Positions 1-9,502 of a stretch of 32,824 nt of DNA are shown here, in pieces. How positions within the stretch are numbered: the first letter of the stretch is position 1; the number at the start of each line of letters is the position of its first letter. The notes below the pieces were generated by a model, which saw nothing but the letters and a program-made list of their open reading frames with translations, was not told the DNA's origin and searched no databases. The stretch is from Spirochaetes bacterium GWE1_32_154 (GTDB lineage: Bacteria; Spirochaetota; GWE2-31-10), in contig MIAY01000024.1 in NCBI GenBank assembly GCA_001829315.1, positions 1-32,824 of the forward strand, read 5' to 3'. The position numbers were made by a program, and so were the translations under genes.

Positions 1-72
1 CGGTCAGTAGTTCGTAACTTGCTGATCAGTACATCAATCCCTCCGTCAGAAGGACTTGAACCTTTTATATGA
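1..72. other. Edge fragment with tRNA T-arm-like sequence or CDS tail
   Basis: This edge stretch looks less AT-rich than its surroundings. Read leftward it contains GGTTCAAGTCC (about 53-63), which fits the tRNA T-loop consensus with T54, T55, C56, A58 and a G53-C61 pair, and is followed by an acceptor-like TGACGGAG. The bases that would have to form the anticodon and D arms (about 64-115) do not fold as a tRNA. Read rightward, frame 1 is open from the window edge to a TGA at 70-72 and would end in SEGLEPFI. Such peptides often arise as antisense reading of tRNA genes. It could be a tRNA 3'-end remnant, an integration-site duplicate, or the tail of a gene lying outside the window. I cannot decide from the bases present. 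Confidence 0.25.
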
Positions 73-101
73 TTTCACCCCTTTTGTCAACAGGAAAATC
101 A

Positions 102-524
102 TTAATTTTTAAAAATTGAATCATAATTTGAATTAAAGGGAATTTTTTTAGTTTTTCCATTTTTATCGAATATTACACCTTCACCCCATCGAATCATATC
201 CGGTGCTTCATTTGAAATCCATATCTTCATTCTATCTAATATACTGGTAAATTTTGCGATTATTCTCATTAAACGTAATTCATCTTCAACAACATCTTCT
301 TTATAAATCTCTTCAAACTTAACATCCGGTTCAACAAGTAAAAAAGGACAATAAATAGATATCTTAATCTGGTTCAGAGGATACAGCAACTTAGCATACA
401 ATGTTACCGGAACACTTTGATCTTTTATCAAATTGTAAGAAATTACCTCAGTACATTCCTCTTTACCAGCATAAATATCTTCGATCATCCCTTCAATCGT
501 CTTTTTCACTTTAGAATAAAACAT
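102..524 (-). CDS. Hypothetical protein, 140 aa
   Basis: I do not recognise the family. The 140-residue product has no signal peptide, no membrane segment and no metal-binding cluster (two isolated cysteines, near residues 24 and 59). It reads as a soluble mixed alpha/beta protein with an acidic middle (EEIYKEDVVEDELRLMRII). The ATG is preceded by AAGGGTGA at good ribosome-binding distance, and codon choice matches the neighbours, so I take it as real. It lies downstream of uvrA on the same strand, across a 93-base gap that holds a weak hairpin, so it could be expressed by read-through or from its own promoter. No function is proposed. Confidence 0.7.
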   Translation of the reverse strand: MFYSKVKKTIEGMIEDIYAGKEECTEVISYNLIKDQSVPVTLYAKLLYPLNQIKISIYCPFLLVEPDVKFEEIYKEDVVEDELRLMRIIAKFTSILDRMKIWISNEAPDMIRWGEGVIFDKNGKTKKIPFNSNYDSIFKN

Positions 525-548
525 TATTTGTCACCCTTATAAAAAATC

Positions 549-571
549 TATTATGTAATAATCACATAATA
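549..571 (-). terminator. Weak AT-rich hairpin downstream of uvrA
   Basis: TATTATGT (549-556) and ACATAATA (564-571) form a perfect 8-bp stem with a 7-base loop. On the leftward strand the stem is followed by GATTTTTT. The position between the uvrA stop and the next gene fits a weak intrinsic terminator or attenuator. The AT-only character of most of the stem makes this tentative. Confidence 0.35.
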
Positions 572-617
572 CAAAATTAACAAAAAAAAAGATTTAAATT
601 TACATTTTTTTTTAATC

Positions 618-3434
618 TTATTTTTCTAACATCTTTTTTAAATAATTACCCGTATATGATTTAGTACATTTAACAATATCCTCGGGAGTTCCGGCAACTA
701 AAACTTCACCACCTTTTGTTCCACCTTCAGGACCAAGATCAATGATATAATCAGCAATTTTAATAACATCTAAATTATGCTCAATGATTATCATAGAATT
801 CCCCTGATCAACTAACCTGTTTAATACCGTGACTAACTGCTTAACATCCGAAAAATGAAGCCCTGTTGTAGGCTCATCTAAAATATACAATGTTTTTCCG
901 GTCTGTCTTTTCGATAATTCATCTGCTAATTTAACCCGTTGCGCCTCACCACCTGAGAGTGTTAATGCTGATTGACCTAATTTAATATACCCCAATCCGA
1001 CATCATTTAATGTTTCTAATTTTCTTTTTATAGAAGGATGTTTATCAAAGATTACAACAGACTCCTCAACAGTCATATCAAGAACATCTGCAATTGAGTA
1101 ACCTTTGTACTTTACTTCCAATGTTTCACGATTATACCGTTTTCCATTACAATTTTCACATTTTATATAGACATCGGGCAGAAAATGCATTTCAATTTTT
1201 ATTTGCCCATCACCCTGACATTGCTCACACCGCCCCCCCTTTACATTAAATGAAAATCTGCCGGTCTTATATCCTCTAATCTTAGAATCCTCTAAAGCGG
1301 CAAATAAATCACGTATATAGGTAAAAACACCTGTATATGTAGCTGGATTTGATCTGGGTGTTCTACCTATAGCCGATTGATCAATATTAATAACTTTATC
1401 AATATTTTCCCACCCATCTATTTCAGTAATTGTGCTAATAGTTGATGCCTTTCTTAATTTAGAAATTAATAATGGATAAATTATATCATTAACTAAAGTC
1501 GATTTTCCTGAACCGCTAACACCGGTTACAATTGTCATAACACCAAGAGGAATTGAAATATTAATATTTTTTAAATTATGTAAATCAGCTTTCGTAATAA
1601 CAAGATTTTTCCCGTTTCCGGATCTTCTTTTTTCCGGTACAGCAATTTGATTAGCTCCGGACAAAAATTTACCAGTAATGGAATTAGGGTTGTCTTCAAT
1701 CTCTTCGGGAGTACCTTGAGCGATTATGTCACCGCCGTGTTCACCTGCTCCGGGTCCAAGTTCAACAACATAATCAGCAGCCCTGATTACCTGTTCATCA
1801 TGTTCAACAATTATTAATGTATTACCAATATCACGCAATTCCAATAATGTATTCAATAATCTGTCATTATCTCTTTGATGTAACCCTATAGTAGGTTCAT
1901 CCAAAATATACAAAACCCCTACTAATTTTGAACCTATTTGAGTTGCCAGCCTGATTCTTTGCGCTTCACCACCTGACAAAGTAGCAGCTTTACGATCGAG
2001 GGATAAATACTCTAAACCCACATCGATTAAAAATCGAAGGCGAGCCTTCACTTCTTTTAATATCTGGGCTGCTATTTTTGTTTTATTTTCATTAAGAACA
2101 AGTGAATCAAAGAAACCGTAACAATCACTGACTGATATAGTCGTGATCTGATGGATATTTTTATTTGCAATTTTTACTGACAAAGCTGTTTTATTAAGTC
2201 TCTTCCCTTTACAATCCGGACAAACCTGATATGTCATAAATGACTCAAGCCAGTCACGCACTCCATCACTTGTTGATTCCTTAAACCGTCGTTGCAAATC
2301 AGTAATGATTCCTTTAAACTTACCCCGATATGCCCAGACACCGGTTTTACCTTTTGATTCATATCTAAAATCAATATCATCATCTGATCCATTCAATATA
2401 ATATTTTTATGCTCTTCTGATAAATCTTTAAATGGAGTATCTAAACTGAAATTAAAATGTTTTGCTAATGCCTTAATGTTTCCAAAAACAACATTATGTC
2501 GTGGAAGATGGCTTAAAACTGCACCTTCGCTTAAAGACAATGTTTGATCCGGGATGATTTTATCAAGATCAAACGCATTTATTTCGCCTAATCCATGACA
2601 TTTTCCGCAGGCTCCCTGAGGATTATTAAATGAAAACAACCTTGGTTGTATTTCCGGATAACTTATCCCGCAATCGATACACGAAAAATTTTCTGAAAAC
2701 ACAGTGATTTCATTATTACATTCAATAGTGACTAAACCGGATGATAATGACAGTGCAGTTTCTACCGAATCGTTCAATCGTTGCCTTATTCCCTCTTTAA
2801 TAACAATTCTATCTATAATGATATCAATATCATGTTTCTTCTGTTTATCAAGTTTTATATCATCTTCTAATTGAAAAATTTCACCGTCAACTTTTACCCG
2901 TGTGAAACCTGAATTTCTGGCATCATCAAATACTTTTTGATATTCACCTTTTCTGGCTCGCGCAACCGGTGACATTATAACAAGTTTTGATTCATCCGGA
3001 AAACTCATAATCTGATCAACAATCTGATCAACGGTTTGAGATTCAATTATTTTTCCACACTTATAACAATGTGGAGTACCAACTCTGGCATATAACAATC
3101 GTAAATAATCATAAATTTCAGTTATCGTTGCTACAGTCGATCTCGGATTTTTATGAGTTGTTTTCTGTTCAATTGAAATAGCCGGACTTAAACCTTCTAT
3201 ATAATCTAAATCAGGTTTTTCCATAAGTCCTAAAAACTGTCTGGCATAGGCTGATAAAGATTCTACATATCTTCTTTGACCTTCTGCATAAATTGTATCA
3301 AAAGCAAGCGATGATTTACCTGAACCTGATACACCTGAAACAACTATCATTTTATCTCGCGGTAATATCACATCAATATTTTTTAAGTTATGCTCCCGTG
3401 CACCTTTAATGATTATACTTCTATGTGGATCCAT
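618..3434 (-). CDS. uvrA: Excinuclease ABC subunit A (UvrA)
   Basis: UvrA is the damage-recognition ATPase of nucleotide excision repair. As a dimer it loads UvrB onto distorted DNA. The 938-residue length is normal for the family. It shows two ABC ATPase modules: Walker [10 protein letters not shown] at residues 34-42 and GVSGSGKST near 640, with signatures [12 protein letters not shown] and [12 protein letters not shown]. The zinc-binding pairs are CYKC near 123, CIDC/CGKC and CPDC in the first half, and CEQC/CENC in the second. DNA-binding phrases typical of UvrA are present ([18 protein letters not shown]). Start ATG follows TGAGGTT. It is transcribed away from the hydrogenase-like chemoreceptor across a 182-base divergent spacer. 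uvrB and uvrC are not in the window. No defect is seen. Confidence 0.98.
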   Translation of the reverse strand: MDPHRSIIIKGAREHNLKNIDVILPRDKMIVVSGVSGSGKSSLAFDTIYAEGQRRYVESLSAYARQFLGLMEKPDLDYIEGLSPAISIEQKTTHKNPRSTVATITEIYDYLRLLYARVGTPHCYKCGKIIESQTVDQIVDQIMSFPDESKLVIMSPVARARKGEYQKVFDDARNSGFTRVKVDGEIFQLEDDIKLDKQKKHDIDIIIDRIVIKEGIRQRLNDSVETALSLSSGLVTIECNNEITVFSENFSCIDCGISYPEIQPRLFSFNNPQGACGKCHGLGEINAFDLDKIIPDQTLSLSEGAVLSHLPRHNVVFGNIKALAKHFNFSLDTPFKDLSEEHKNIILNGSDDDIDFRYESKGKTGVWAYRGKFKGIITDLQRRFKESTSDGVRDWLESFMTYQVCPDCKGKRLNKTALSVKIANKNIHQITTISVSDCYGFFDSLVLNENKTKIAAQILKEVKARLRFLIDVGLEYLSLDRKAATLSGGEAQRIRLATQIGSKLVGVLYILDEPTIGLHQRDNDRLLNTLLELRDIGNTLIIVEHDEQVIRAADYVVELGPGAGEHGGDIIAQGTPEEIEDNPNSITGKFLSGANQIAVPEKRRSGNGKNLVITKADLHNLKNINISIPLGVMTIVTGVSGSGKSTLVNDIIYPLLISKLRKASTISTITEIDGWENIDKVINIDQSAIGRTPRSNPATYTGVFTYIRDLFAALEDSKIRGYKTGRFSFNVKGGRCEQCQGDGQIKIEMHFLPDVYIKCENCNGKRYNRETLEVKYKGYSIADVLDMTVEESVVIFDKHPSIKRKLETLNDVGLGYIKLGQSALTLSGGEAQRVKLADELSKRQTGKTLYILDEPTTGLHFSDVKQLVTVLNRLVDQGNSMIIIEHNLDVIKIADYIIDLGPEGGTKGGEVLVAGTPEDIVKCTKSYTGNYLKKMLEK

Positions 3435-3616
3435 TTAATAACCTCATAATATTAATAATATATTACTCAATTTTACTATTTCTATTCCAAATATGCTATA
3501 TTTTTATAATTATATTTCGATATATATACTAGAGTTTAATGCAGAATCCATTTTTAAAAGTATTTTTGCACAAAATTCAACAGTCAATAATTTTTTAAAC
3601 ATCCAAGGTTGGGAAT

Positions 3617-5428
3617 ATGAGTTTATCTAAAGTAGTAGCAGTCAATAAAGAGAAATGTGTTAATTGTAGAGAATGCGTAAACAAATGCCCTATAAAATAC
3701 TGTATTGAAACCGATGGAAAATCGGTAAAAATTAATGACGATCTCTGTATTGCGTGTGGAAACTGTTATAAAGCCTGCCAATACGAAGCAATAAGTATCG
3801 TTGATGATTTTTCAGAATTCCTTGATGCAATTAATAAAGGTGAAAAATTATGCATTATTCTATCGCCTTCTGTAATTATTGAATATAAAGAAGATTACAA
3901 AAAATTAATAACCTACCTGAAAAGCACCTGGGCATTAACAGAGATTTACGACGAGGGATTAGGCGCCGAAATTTCTGCACATAAATATATTGAACATATA
4001 AAAAAAAATGGAGTTTCCCCCCTTATATCACAACAATGCCCAACCATTGTTGAATTTATCAGATCATATAAACCAGATTTAATACAATATCTCGCACCAA
4101 TTCAATCACCAGCTGTGATATTAGCAAAATACATTAGAGATGAATTGAAATTTGATGGTAATATTGCATATATTGGTTCATGTCTTGCAAAAAGAAGAGA
4201 ATTTAAAGACCCTGATACTGATGGTGTGATACAATTTAATATAACAATGCATAACCTAAAAAAATATATTGAAATGCATAAAATTGATCTAGGTAAATAT
4301 CCTAATAGTAAGTTTGCATTAATCCCATCTGAAAACGGATCTGTTTTTTGCAGAGCAGGTGGAATAAAAAAAATAGCAAACAGAATATATGACAAAATAA
4401 ATATCAGAGGTGTTGAGGGATATGATATCTATGGTACATATTTTAATGATTTACAAAAAAATATTGATAGTAAATTTAAAAAGCTCCCATTAATAATCGA
4501 CTGCTATAACTGCTCAGGGGGATGCTTTAATGGACCTGCCTTAGAAACAGAATTGACGTATGAAGAGAAAGAATCAATTATTCAATCAAGATTGGATGAA
4601 GGAATTACAAAATACAAATCAAGTCAAAAAGCCCAGAATACTATTGAACAATTTATAAAAAATATTAAAGAAGCAACATTTGAAAGAATATATTTTTCAG
4701 AATCACCAAAAGTTATAAATACAATGAGTGTTGAAAAAATCATTAAATCATTTGACAACACCTCATTAAAATACCCTCAGGATTTTGTTTGTACCTATTC
4801 AGGATATGATAATGCAAATCAATTTGCAACTGCAGTTGCAAATAAAATAACCAATAACAATGTAAGTCGAAAATATTTAGAAAATGCTTATAGAATCCTT
4901 ATTGAAAATAATTATGATATTTCAAATGAAATATCATCAACAACAATCGAAATGGAAGCCTCAACACGTTCTATCGTTGTTCTTGCAGAAAAAGCGATCT
5001 CAACATTTAACTTAATTCTATCACTAACAGAAAAAGTAAAAAAGCACATTTCAAAATTAAAAGGAAGTTCAAATGAATTCAGTCCGATAGTTAATGCAAT
5101 TTCTGAGATTTCAGAACAAATTAACCTTTTATCATTAAATGCAGCAATTGAAGCATCAAGAGCCGGTGAAATGGGAAAAGGTTTTGCTGTTGTTTCTACA
5201 GAAGTTAGAAAACTTGCTGATAAAACAAAAACAGAAACAGAAAAACTTATTCCATTAACGCAAACGAGTGCCGAATCGATTGAAAATATGAATGACGAAA
5301 TTGAAAGTCTCGACTCATCGACCCATGAATTTGCTCAAGCTATAGAAACTCTTCATAAATCAATATCAGAAGTAAATGAAGCAATTCAAAACCTTGGAAA
5401 TATGTCAAAGAAACTATCATCTAAATAA
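3617..5428 (+). CDS. [FeFe]-hydrogenase-like sensor fused to a methyl-accepting chemotaxis domain
   Basis: This soluble 603-residue protein has three parts. Residues 14-54 hold two [4Fe-4S] motifs (C14, C17, C20, C24; C44, C47, C50, C54). Residues about 75-310 match the [FeFe]-hydrogenase large-subunit domain, with the four H-cluster cysteines kept: C141 (SQQCP), C189 (GSCLAK), C299 and C303 (CSGGC). Residues about 430-603 are a cytoplasmic MCP signalling hairpin whose tip reads [16 protein letters not shown] followed by GKGFAVV. There is no membrane segment. The catalytic proton-relay cysteine of TSCCP is Gln140, and the usual Met of the ExMxC motif is Tyr297, so H2 turnover is unlikely and sensing is the better inference. 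Residues 390-412 resemble the C-terminal Fe-S domain of sensory hydrogenases but have kept only C392. Start ATG follows AAGGTTGG. No che gene is adjacent. Confidence 0.88.
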   Translation: MSLSKVVAVNKEKCVNCRECVNKCPIKYCIETDGKSVKINDDLCIACGNCYKACQYEAISIVDDFSEFLDAINKGEKLCIILSPSVIIEYKEDYKKLITYLKSTWALTEIYDEGLGAEISAHKYIEHIKKNGVSPLISQQCPTIVEFIRSYKPDLIQYLAPIQSPAVILAKYIRDELKFDGNIAYIGSCLAKRREFKDPDTDGVIQFNITMHNLKKYIEMHKIDLGKYPNSKFALIPSENGSVFCRAGGIKKIANRIYDKINIRGVEGYDIYGTYFNDLQKNIDSKFKKLPLIIDCYNCSGGCFNGPALETELTYEEKESIIQSRLDEGITKYKSSQKAQNTIEQFIKNIKEATFERIYFSESPKVINTMSVEKIIKSFDNTSLKYPQDFVCTYSGYDNANQFATAVANKITNNNVSRKYLENAYRILIENNYDISNEISSTTIEMEASTRSIVVLAEKAISTFNLILSLTEKVKKHISKLKGSSNEFSPIVNAISEISEQINLLSLNAAIEASRAGEMGKGFAVVSTEVRKLADKTKTETEKLIPLTQTSAESIENMNDEIESLDSSTHEFAQAIETLHKSISEVNEAIQNLGNMSKKLSSK

Positions 5429-5660
5429 TAATATCAAGACCATCAGATTTTTTCTGATGGTCTTTGCTCGTATTAAATTTCTTTTGAATATAAAAAGGAC
5501 ATAACTCACCAATTGAATTTGCCACTGTTGCATAAGGAATAATTCGTTTAGTTACAAGCCCCCATTTAGTACATGTATAAATAAAATACTGCCCTAACCC
5601 AGATTTTTTGGATAAATACGAACAAGTATGACAATTTACTATAATTTTGTTATCATCCAT
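5421..5660 (-). CDS. Small four-cysteine protein, 79 aa
   Basis: Family not recognised. The product has CHTC at residues 10-13, then YTC near 30 and LCPFY near 54, a spacing that could bind one zinc ion or an Fe-S centre (inference). It follows the adenosine deaminase gene, and its ATG shares one base with that gene's TAA (TAATG), so the two are probably translationally coupled. This argues that it is a real gene. Its last eight bases overlap the end of the convergent chemoreceptor gene, and its last third contains a 12-bp hairpin that looks like a terminator. That makes the C-terminal end (after about residue 60) less certain than the Cys-rich part. Confidence 0.6.
   Translation of the reverse strand: MDDNKIIVNCHTCSYLSKKSGLGQYFIYTCTKWGLVTKRIIPYATVANSIGELCPFYIQKKFNTSKDHQKKSDGLDIII
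5436..5464. terminator. 12-bp perfect hairpin between convergent genes
   Basis: AAGACCATCAGA (5436-5447) pairs perfectly with TCTGATGGTCTT (5453-5464) around a T5 loop. It starts seven bases after the stop codon of the chemoreceptor gene and is the natural terminator for that transcript, though only a short T run follows the stem. Because it is symmetrical it could also act leftward. It lies inside the reading frame of the small Cys-rich gene. Confidence 0.7.
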
Positions 5661-6871
5661 TATGTATTGTAATTATATAATTTTGAAATTTTATCATAAT
5701 AATCAATACATTTTCTAACATATTTCCTTTTTTCACTATATGAACCATAATAAAATGATCTTTTGAAACCATACACAATAATATTTCGAAGCATATCATT
5801 ATTGATATTAAAATTAGCAACAGCAAGTTTTATTTCATTACAAACTGTAGTATCAGAAACTAATCTATTATCAGTACATAAACTAATTGAAATATTATTT
5901 TGAAGCATTTTTCCAAGTGAATGCTGCTTTATATCGGTCAACTCAGGTGTTGTTTGCAAATTACTTGTTAAACACACTTCTATAGTTATACGCCTGTCTG
6001 CAATATAATTAGTTAAATCTCTAATATATTTTTGTTTATCTTTTATATTTTCATCATAAATCTTATTCTCATCAAAAAGAAATAAACCATGACCAATTCT
6101 ATCAGCATGACATTTTGTTATTGCTAAAAAAATAGATTCCGGCCCATACGCTTCACCGGCATGAACGGTTTTATGAATAAAATTATTGTGAGCAAAATTA
6201 TAGGAATCGGTATGATTTGAAGCAGGATACCCGTATTCGCTTCCGGCAATATCAAAACCAACAATTTTAATATCAGTTTTATCTCTTAACTGAACTGTAG
6301 CTTTAACAAGTTCTAAAGATGCTAATTTGATTTTTTCTTCTATAGTAGAGTATTTATGGATTTCAAAAAAATCCCGATAATATTCAGAAAAGTATTCATT
6401 ACAAAACCTCATGGCACATACAATAATACCATACGAAAAGTTTGGTTCATCAGAATTTAAATGTGAATTGATCTCATTTTGAGCTTTTCGTAAACCATTA
6501 TCCACACTTGTCATTATTTCCTCAAAAGAAAAACCTTTTCGTATATGTAATTGTGGAGCAAAACGAACTTCAATATACCTGACACCTTCATTGAAATTAT
6601 CATATACCAATTCATAAGCAACCCGTTCCATGGATAACGCATCATTCATAATCTGTGTTGTATAAGAAAACCCCTTTAAATAATCATTTAAAGAATCATA
6701 TTTATCTTTAAAAACGACTTTTCTTAAACCATCTTCTGAAAAGGACGGCAAATCAATACCTTTTAATGTTGCAAGTTCAATTAAAGTAGAAAGACGTAAC
6801 GATCCGTCTAAATGAACATGTAAATCTGTTTTAGGAATTGCCTTAATAAATTCATCTGAAAAATGACTCAT
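5660..6871 (-). CDS. add: Adenosine deaminase family protein
   Basis: Amidohydrolase-fold enzyme of purine salvage that deaminates adenosine (or a related purine nucleoside) to inosine. The 403-residue protein shows the zinc motif HVHLDGS (H18, H20), the catalytic HAGEAYGPES stretch in the middle, CLTSNLQT, and the zinc/catalytic Asp in CTDNRLVS. TDN in place of the TDD of the mammalian enzyme is, from memory, also found in other bacterial members. It is somewhat longer than the usual 330-350 residues, so substrate specificity (adenosine, adenine or a modified nucleoside) is not settled by the sequence. Start ATG follows AAAGGGTG. A promoter-like TTGAAA-N17-TAAAAT lies upstream. It is coupled by TAATG to the small Cys-rich gene and diverges from the response regulator. 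Confidence 0.9.
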   Translation of the reverse strand: MSHFSDEFIKAIPKTDLHVHLDGSLRLSTLIELATLKGIDLPSFSEDGLRKVVFKDKYDSLNDYLKGFSYTTQIMNDALSMERVAYELVYDNFNEGVRYIEVRFAPQLHIRKGFSFEEIMTSVDNGLRKAQNEINSHLNSDEPNFSYGIIVCAMRFCNEYFSEYYRDFFEIHKYSTIEEKIKLASLELVKATVQLRDKTDIKIVGFDIAGSEYGYPASNHTDSYNFAHNNFIHKTVHAGEAYGPESIFLAITKCHADRIGHGLFLFDENKIYDENIKDKQKYIRDLTNYIADRRITIEVCLTSNLQTTPELTDIKQHSLGKMLQNNISISLCTDNRLVSDTTVCNEIKLAVANFNINNDMLRNIIVYGFKRSFYYGSYSEKRKYVRKCIDYYDKISKLYNYNT

Positions 6872-6925
6872 AAAACACCCTTTAAAATAAAAATATTTTT
6901 AAAAAATAAAAAAAAATTACATACC

Positions 6926-6954
6926 ATTTTAATCTATTAAATATATATTTTCAA
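6926..6954 (-). promoter_or_regulatory. Sigma-70-type promoter for the deaminase gene
   Basis: Read leftward: -35 TTGAAA (6954-6949), 17-base spacer, -10 TAAAAT (6931-6926). Transcription would start near 6919, about 47 bases before the ATG. The spacing is ideal and five of six bases match consensus in each box, although the AT-rich background raises the chance of accidental matches. Confidence 0.55.
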
Positions 6955-7002
6955 TACGATATTATTATGATATTATAAATAATTGTTTAAACGGGGTTGA
7001 TT

Positions 7003-7443
7003 ATGCCAAAGATACTTATAGCTGATGATAAAAATGAAAATAGATTTGTTTTAAAAAACTTTTTCAAACTATTTGGAAATGATTATACAATTGAAATTAT
7101 TGAAGCAGGTTCTGCAAAAGAATCAATTGAACTGATTGAAGCCCACAAACCTGATCTTGTTTTAATGGATATTAAAATGGAAAGTGAATTTGCAGGTTTT
7201 GATGTAGTAAAACATATTAGAGAAAGAAGTGAATATTCTTCGATTATTATCTGGGCAATAACAGCTCATGCACTTGAGGCACATGACTCAGAAGCTTCAG
7301 ACCAGGAAAAATGTTTAAATGCCGGTTTTGATGATTTTATTTCAAAACCATTTGATCCGGTTAACCTTCTGCTAAAAACATCAAAATTATTAAACATGGC
7401 AATACCCGAAAACGTTAAGAAAAAAATAGGTTTAATCAGCTAA
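7003..7443 (+). CDS. Single-domain response regulator
   Basis: Stand-alone CheY-like receiver domain of 146 residues with no output domain. Acidic pocket D8/D9 (ADDKNEN), phosphoacceptor D56 in LVLMDIKM, switch threonine T88 in AITAHA and the conserved lysine K115 in FISKPFDP are all present. I start it at ATG 7003, because the GGGG ribosome-binding stretch (6993-6996) is six bases upstream. An in-frame TTG six bases earlier would leave no spacing. No histidine kinase is nearby, so its partner is unknown. The signal may go to flagellar motors, the cell cycle or a phosphorelay. The 3' end overlaps the convergent DHH gene by four bases. Confidence 0.93.
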   Translation: MPKILIADDKNENRFVLKNFFKLFGNDYTIEIIEAGSAKESIELIEAHKPDLVLMDIKMESEFAGFDVVKHIRERSEYSSIIIWAITAHALEAHDSEASDQEKCLNAGFDDFISKPFDPVNLLLKTSKLLNMAIPENVKKKIGLIS

Positions 7444-8624
7444 TCGGCAGCATTATTAATTGAATCAATAATCACTTCAAATAATTCATTCATCTTTTTT
7501 ACAAATAAAGTCCTCGGTAATTTTGACATTCTAAAACTTGTTGCACCGGGATGTCCTCCACCACCAATATATTTAGTACCAAATATTTTTTTCAAATCAT
7601 TTTCAAAATTTCTTAAATCAATCCCTTTATACTGTGATGATCTTCTTATTTTTACAAGATATTGTTTTTTAATGTCATCATAATAACAAAAAACACCAAT
7701 TTTGCCGGCATTTTCAGGAAGCATATTCGCTATATCACTTGATATTTTATTAAGAATACAGGAAGCATCACCATTTTCTGCCAAGGATTCATATTTACCA
7801 ATCATCGGTAAAATAAGAAGCCCTACCCCATTTTTATATAAAGCACCATCAACAAGATTTGACATAGTAACAAGTTTCATTTCACTCATTTTATTAATCG
7901 TATCAAAAACCTCATTAGCAGTTCTCATATGCGAAGATTGTCCCCAGGTAAGATTATTGAGTCGTTCTGATAAAAAATTAACCCATTTATTATAATTATT
8001 TTCATTTACAAGAAATTTACCAAATTGAGTATCATAACACATACCAACTAACAAACTTAAGACAATATTTCTTGGAAAATAGGTAACAAGTTCATTTGTT
8101 CGAGTACTTTTAGTTGCAATTATTTGAAAAAATTCTGCAATCATATCACAACAGGAATTAGCTTGAAAAAAAATAGTTTCAGATCCTGAATATATCTGTT
8201 CACTATCTCCTCCAAAATGATGATCGATCTCAATTGATTTTTTTTGTATATAACCATCCCACACTTTAAATATTTTTTTATAGTCAGGTAGAAGTCGATA
8301 TGTAGGAGTATCACAAGTAACAAAAACGAACTCTTCTTTCTTTAAATGTTTTAAAACAGTAGAAACGTCATAAATTATTTTAATATGATTATATTCAGCA
8401 ATTTTAATTAAAAAGTTCAAATTATAATCATAACCATTCGGTAAATAAACAACACTTTTCTTTTCTAAGGAGTTTAAAAACAATGCTAAAGCAATACTCA
8501 CCCCTATAGCATCAGGATCCGGACTAAAATAAAAAAAGAAACTTGTAGAATCATTAATCATATCAAGAATTTGAAATGTTTTTTTTATAAATTCCTCTTC
8601 ATTAATCTCAATCTTATTCATCAT
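7440..8624 (-). CDS. DHH/DHHA1 family phosphoesterase
   Basis: The 394-residue protein has the DHH-DHHA1 architecture of NrnA-like nano-RNases, pAp phosphatases and cyclic-dinucleotide hydrolases. Motif I reads YFSPDPDAIG (D36, D38), motif II is CD (D105), the DHH triad is D134-H135-H136, and the DHHA1 substrate-binding motif GGGGHPGA is near residue 358. The expected motif I is HxNPDGD, so the metal-ligand histidine is Tyr32 here and the Gly is Pro. No membrane helices or CBS domains are seen. Start ATG follows TAGGAAT (ATG 8624 or 8621). It is convergent with the response regulator, overlapping by four bases, and divergent from the PilZ gene across 241 bases. The substrate cannot be assigned. 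Confidence 0.85.
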   Translation of the reverse strand: MMNKIEINEEEFIKKTFQILDMINDSTSFFFYFSPDPDAIGVSIALALFLNSLEKKSVVYLPNGYDYNLNFLIKIAEYNHIKIIYDVSTVLKHLKKEEFVFVTCDTPTYRLLPDYKKIFKVWDGYIQKKSIEIDHHFGGDSEQIYSGSETIFFQANSCCDMIAEFFQIIATKSTRTNELVTYFPRNIVLSLLVGMCYDTQFGKFLVNENNYNKWVNFLSERLNNLTWGQSSHMRTANEVFDTINKMSEMKLVTMSNLVDGALYKNGVGLLILPMIGKYESLAENGDASCILNKISSDIANMLPENAGKIGVFCYYDDIKKQYLVKIRRSSQYKGIDLRNFENDLKKIFGTKYIGGGGHPGATSFRMSKLPRTLFVKKMNELFEVIIDSINNAAD

Positions 8625-8865
8625 ATTCCTATTTCGTCATAAAATAACTTTGAAATTATAATATTAAATTTCAAAAAATACTAATTTTTTTTTGAAAAAT
8701 GTAATTATTTACGATATTTTAAAATTTTAAAACTACAAAAATTACAATATTTCTTTTATCAATATAAATCAATATTTTTTATTACGATTTCATTTATATA
8801 CTTTTAATTCCGATACTTATAGTCAACTAACAATAATTGAAAGATATAAAACTTGTGAGAAAAAA

Positions 8866-9306
8866 ATGAAAAGTATATTATATACTAATACCAGAATTAC
8901 AAACAGAAATAATCTTGATATAAAAGGTACATTGTCCTTTGATTTTCATAATAACATTATCTCAGAAGTTATAATGATAAATAACATCTCATTAAATGGA
9001 CTTCAAATTGTTTTTTCAAATAATTATTTTTTATATACTATATTGGAAATCAATGAAAAGAATGATTTTATATTTGATATAGAATTTAATTTACATACAT
9101 ATTCAATTAAAATAAAATGCACGATTAATTGGATTAAAATTATAGATATTGGAGAAAAATCGTTTTACGTATTACTGGGAATTAACTATGAAAGAAACAA
9201 CTTCATAGAAAATAAACAGAATTTAATATCACTATTAGTTGATATTAATATGACTAATTTCTACCTTGGAAAAATCGAAAATATAGAAGAATCATTAATA
9301 GGGTAA
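8866..9306 (+). CDS. Probable PilZ-domain protein
   Basis: This small basic protein of 146 residues has the layout of a single PilZ domain, the cyclic-di-GMP receptor fold. RITNR at residues 10-14 fits the RxxxR motif. NISLNG at 40-45 stands where (D/N)xSxxG is expected. The C-terminal stretch around INWIK and VLLGINY resembles the closing beta strands of PilZ. The Asp of the second motif is Asn, which is an accepted variant. Start ATG is preceded by TGTGAGAAAA, a modest ribosome-binding site. It stands alone between the divergent DHH gene and the gatAB operon. If the call is right it links c-di-GMP to an unknown target. Identity is from motifs only. Confidence 0.6.
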   Translation: MKSILYTNTRITNRNNLDIKGTLSFDFHNNIISEVIMINNISLNGLQIVFSNNYFLYTILEINEKNDFIFDIEFNLHTYSIKIKCTINWIKIIDIGEKSFYVLLGINYERNNFIENKQNLISLLVDINMTNFYLGKIENIEESLIG

Positions 9307-9411
9307 TTTATCGTTCATACTAACCTTTAAATATCCGAAAGGTATAAACTGATAAAATAATTAAATTTTTAATGTTCACAAATTGAACTAAAATCTTTCA
9401 TAATACTTCTC

Positions 9412-9440
9412 TTGAAATTTTTCCGATTTTACTATATTAT
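9412..9440 (+). promoter_or_regulatory. Sigma-70-type promoter of the gatAB operon
   Basis: -35 TTGAAA (9412-9417), 17-base spacer, -10 TATTAT (9435-9440). Predicted start near 9447 gives a 5' leader of about 55 bases to the gatA ATG at 9503. Good boxes, ideal spacing and correct placement support it. Confidence 0.7.
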
Positions 9441-9502
9441 AGAAAAATTAGCATCACATAATTCATAATACAAGTTAATAATTGACTTAAAGGACGATCT
9501 TA

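Noticed and set aside
1-115. Complete tRNA gene on the minus strand
   Set aside because: Only the T-arm fits. No D arm or anticodon arm can be folded from the bases upstream of it.
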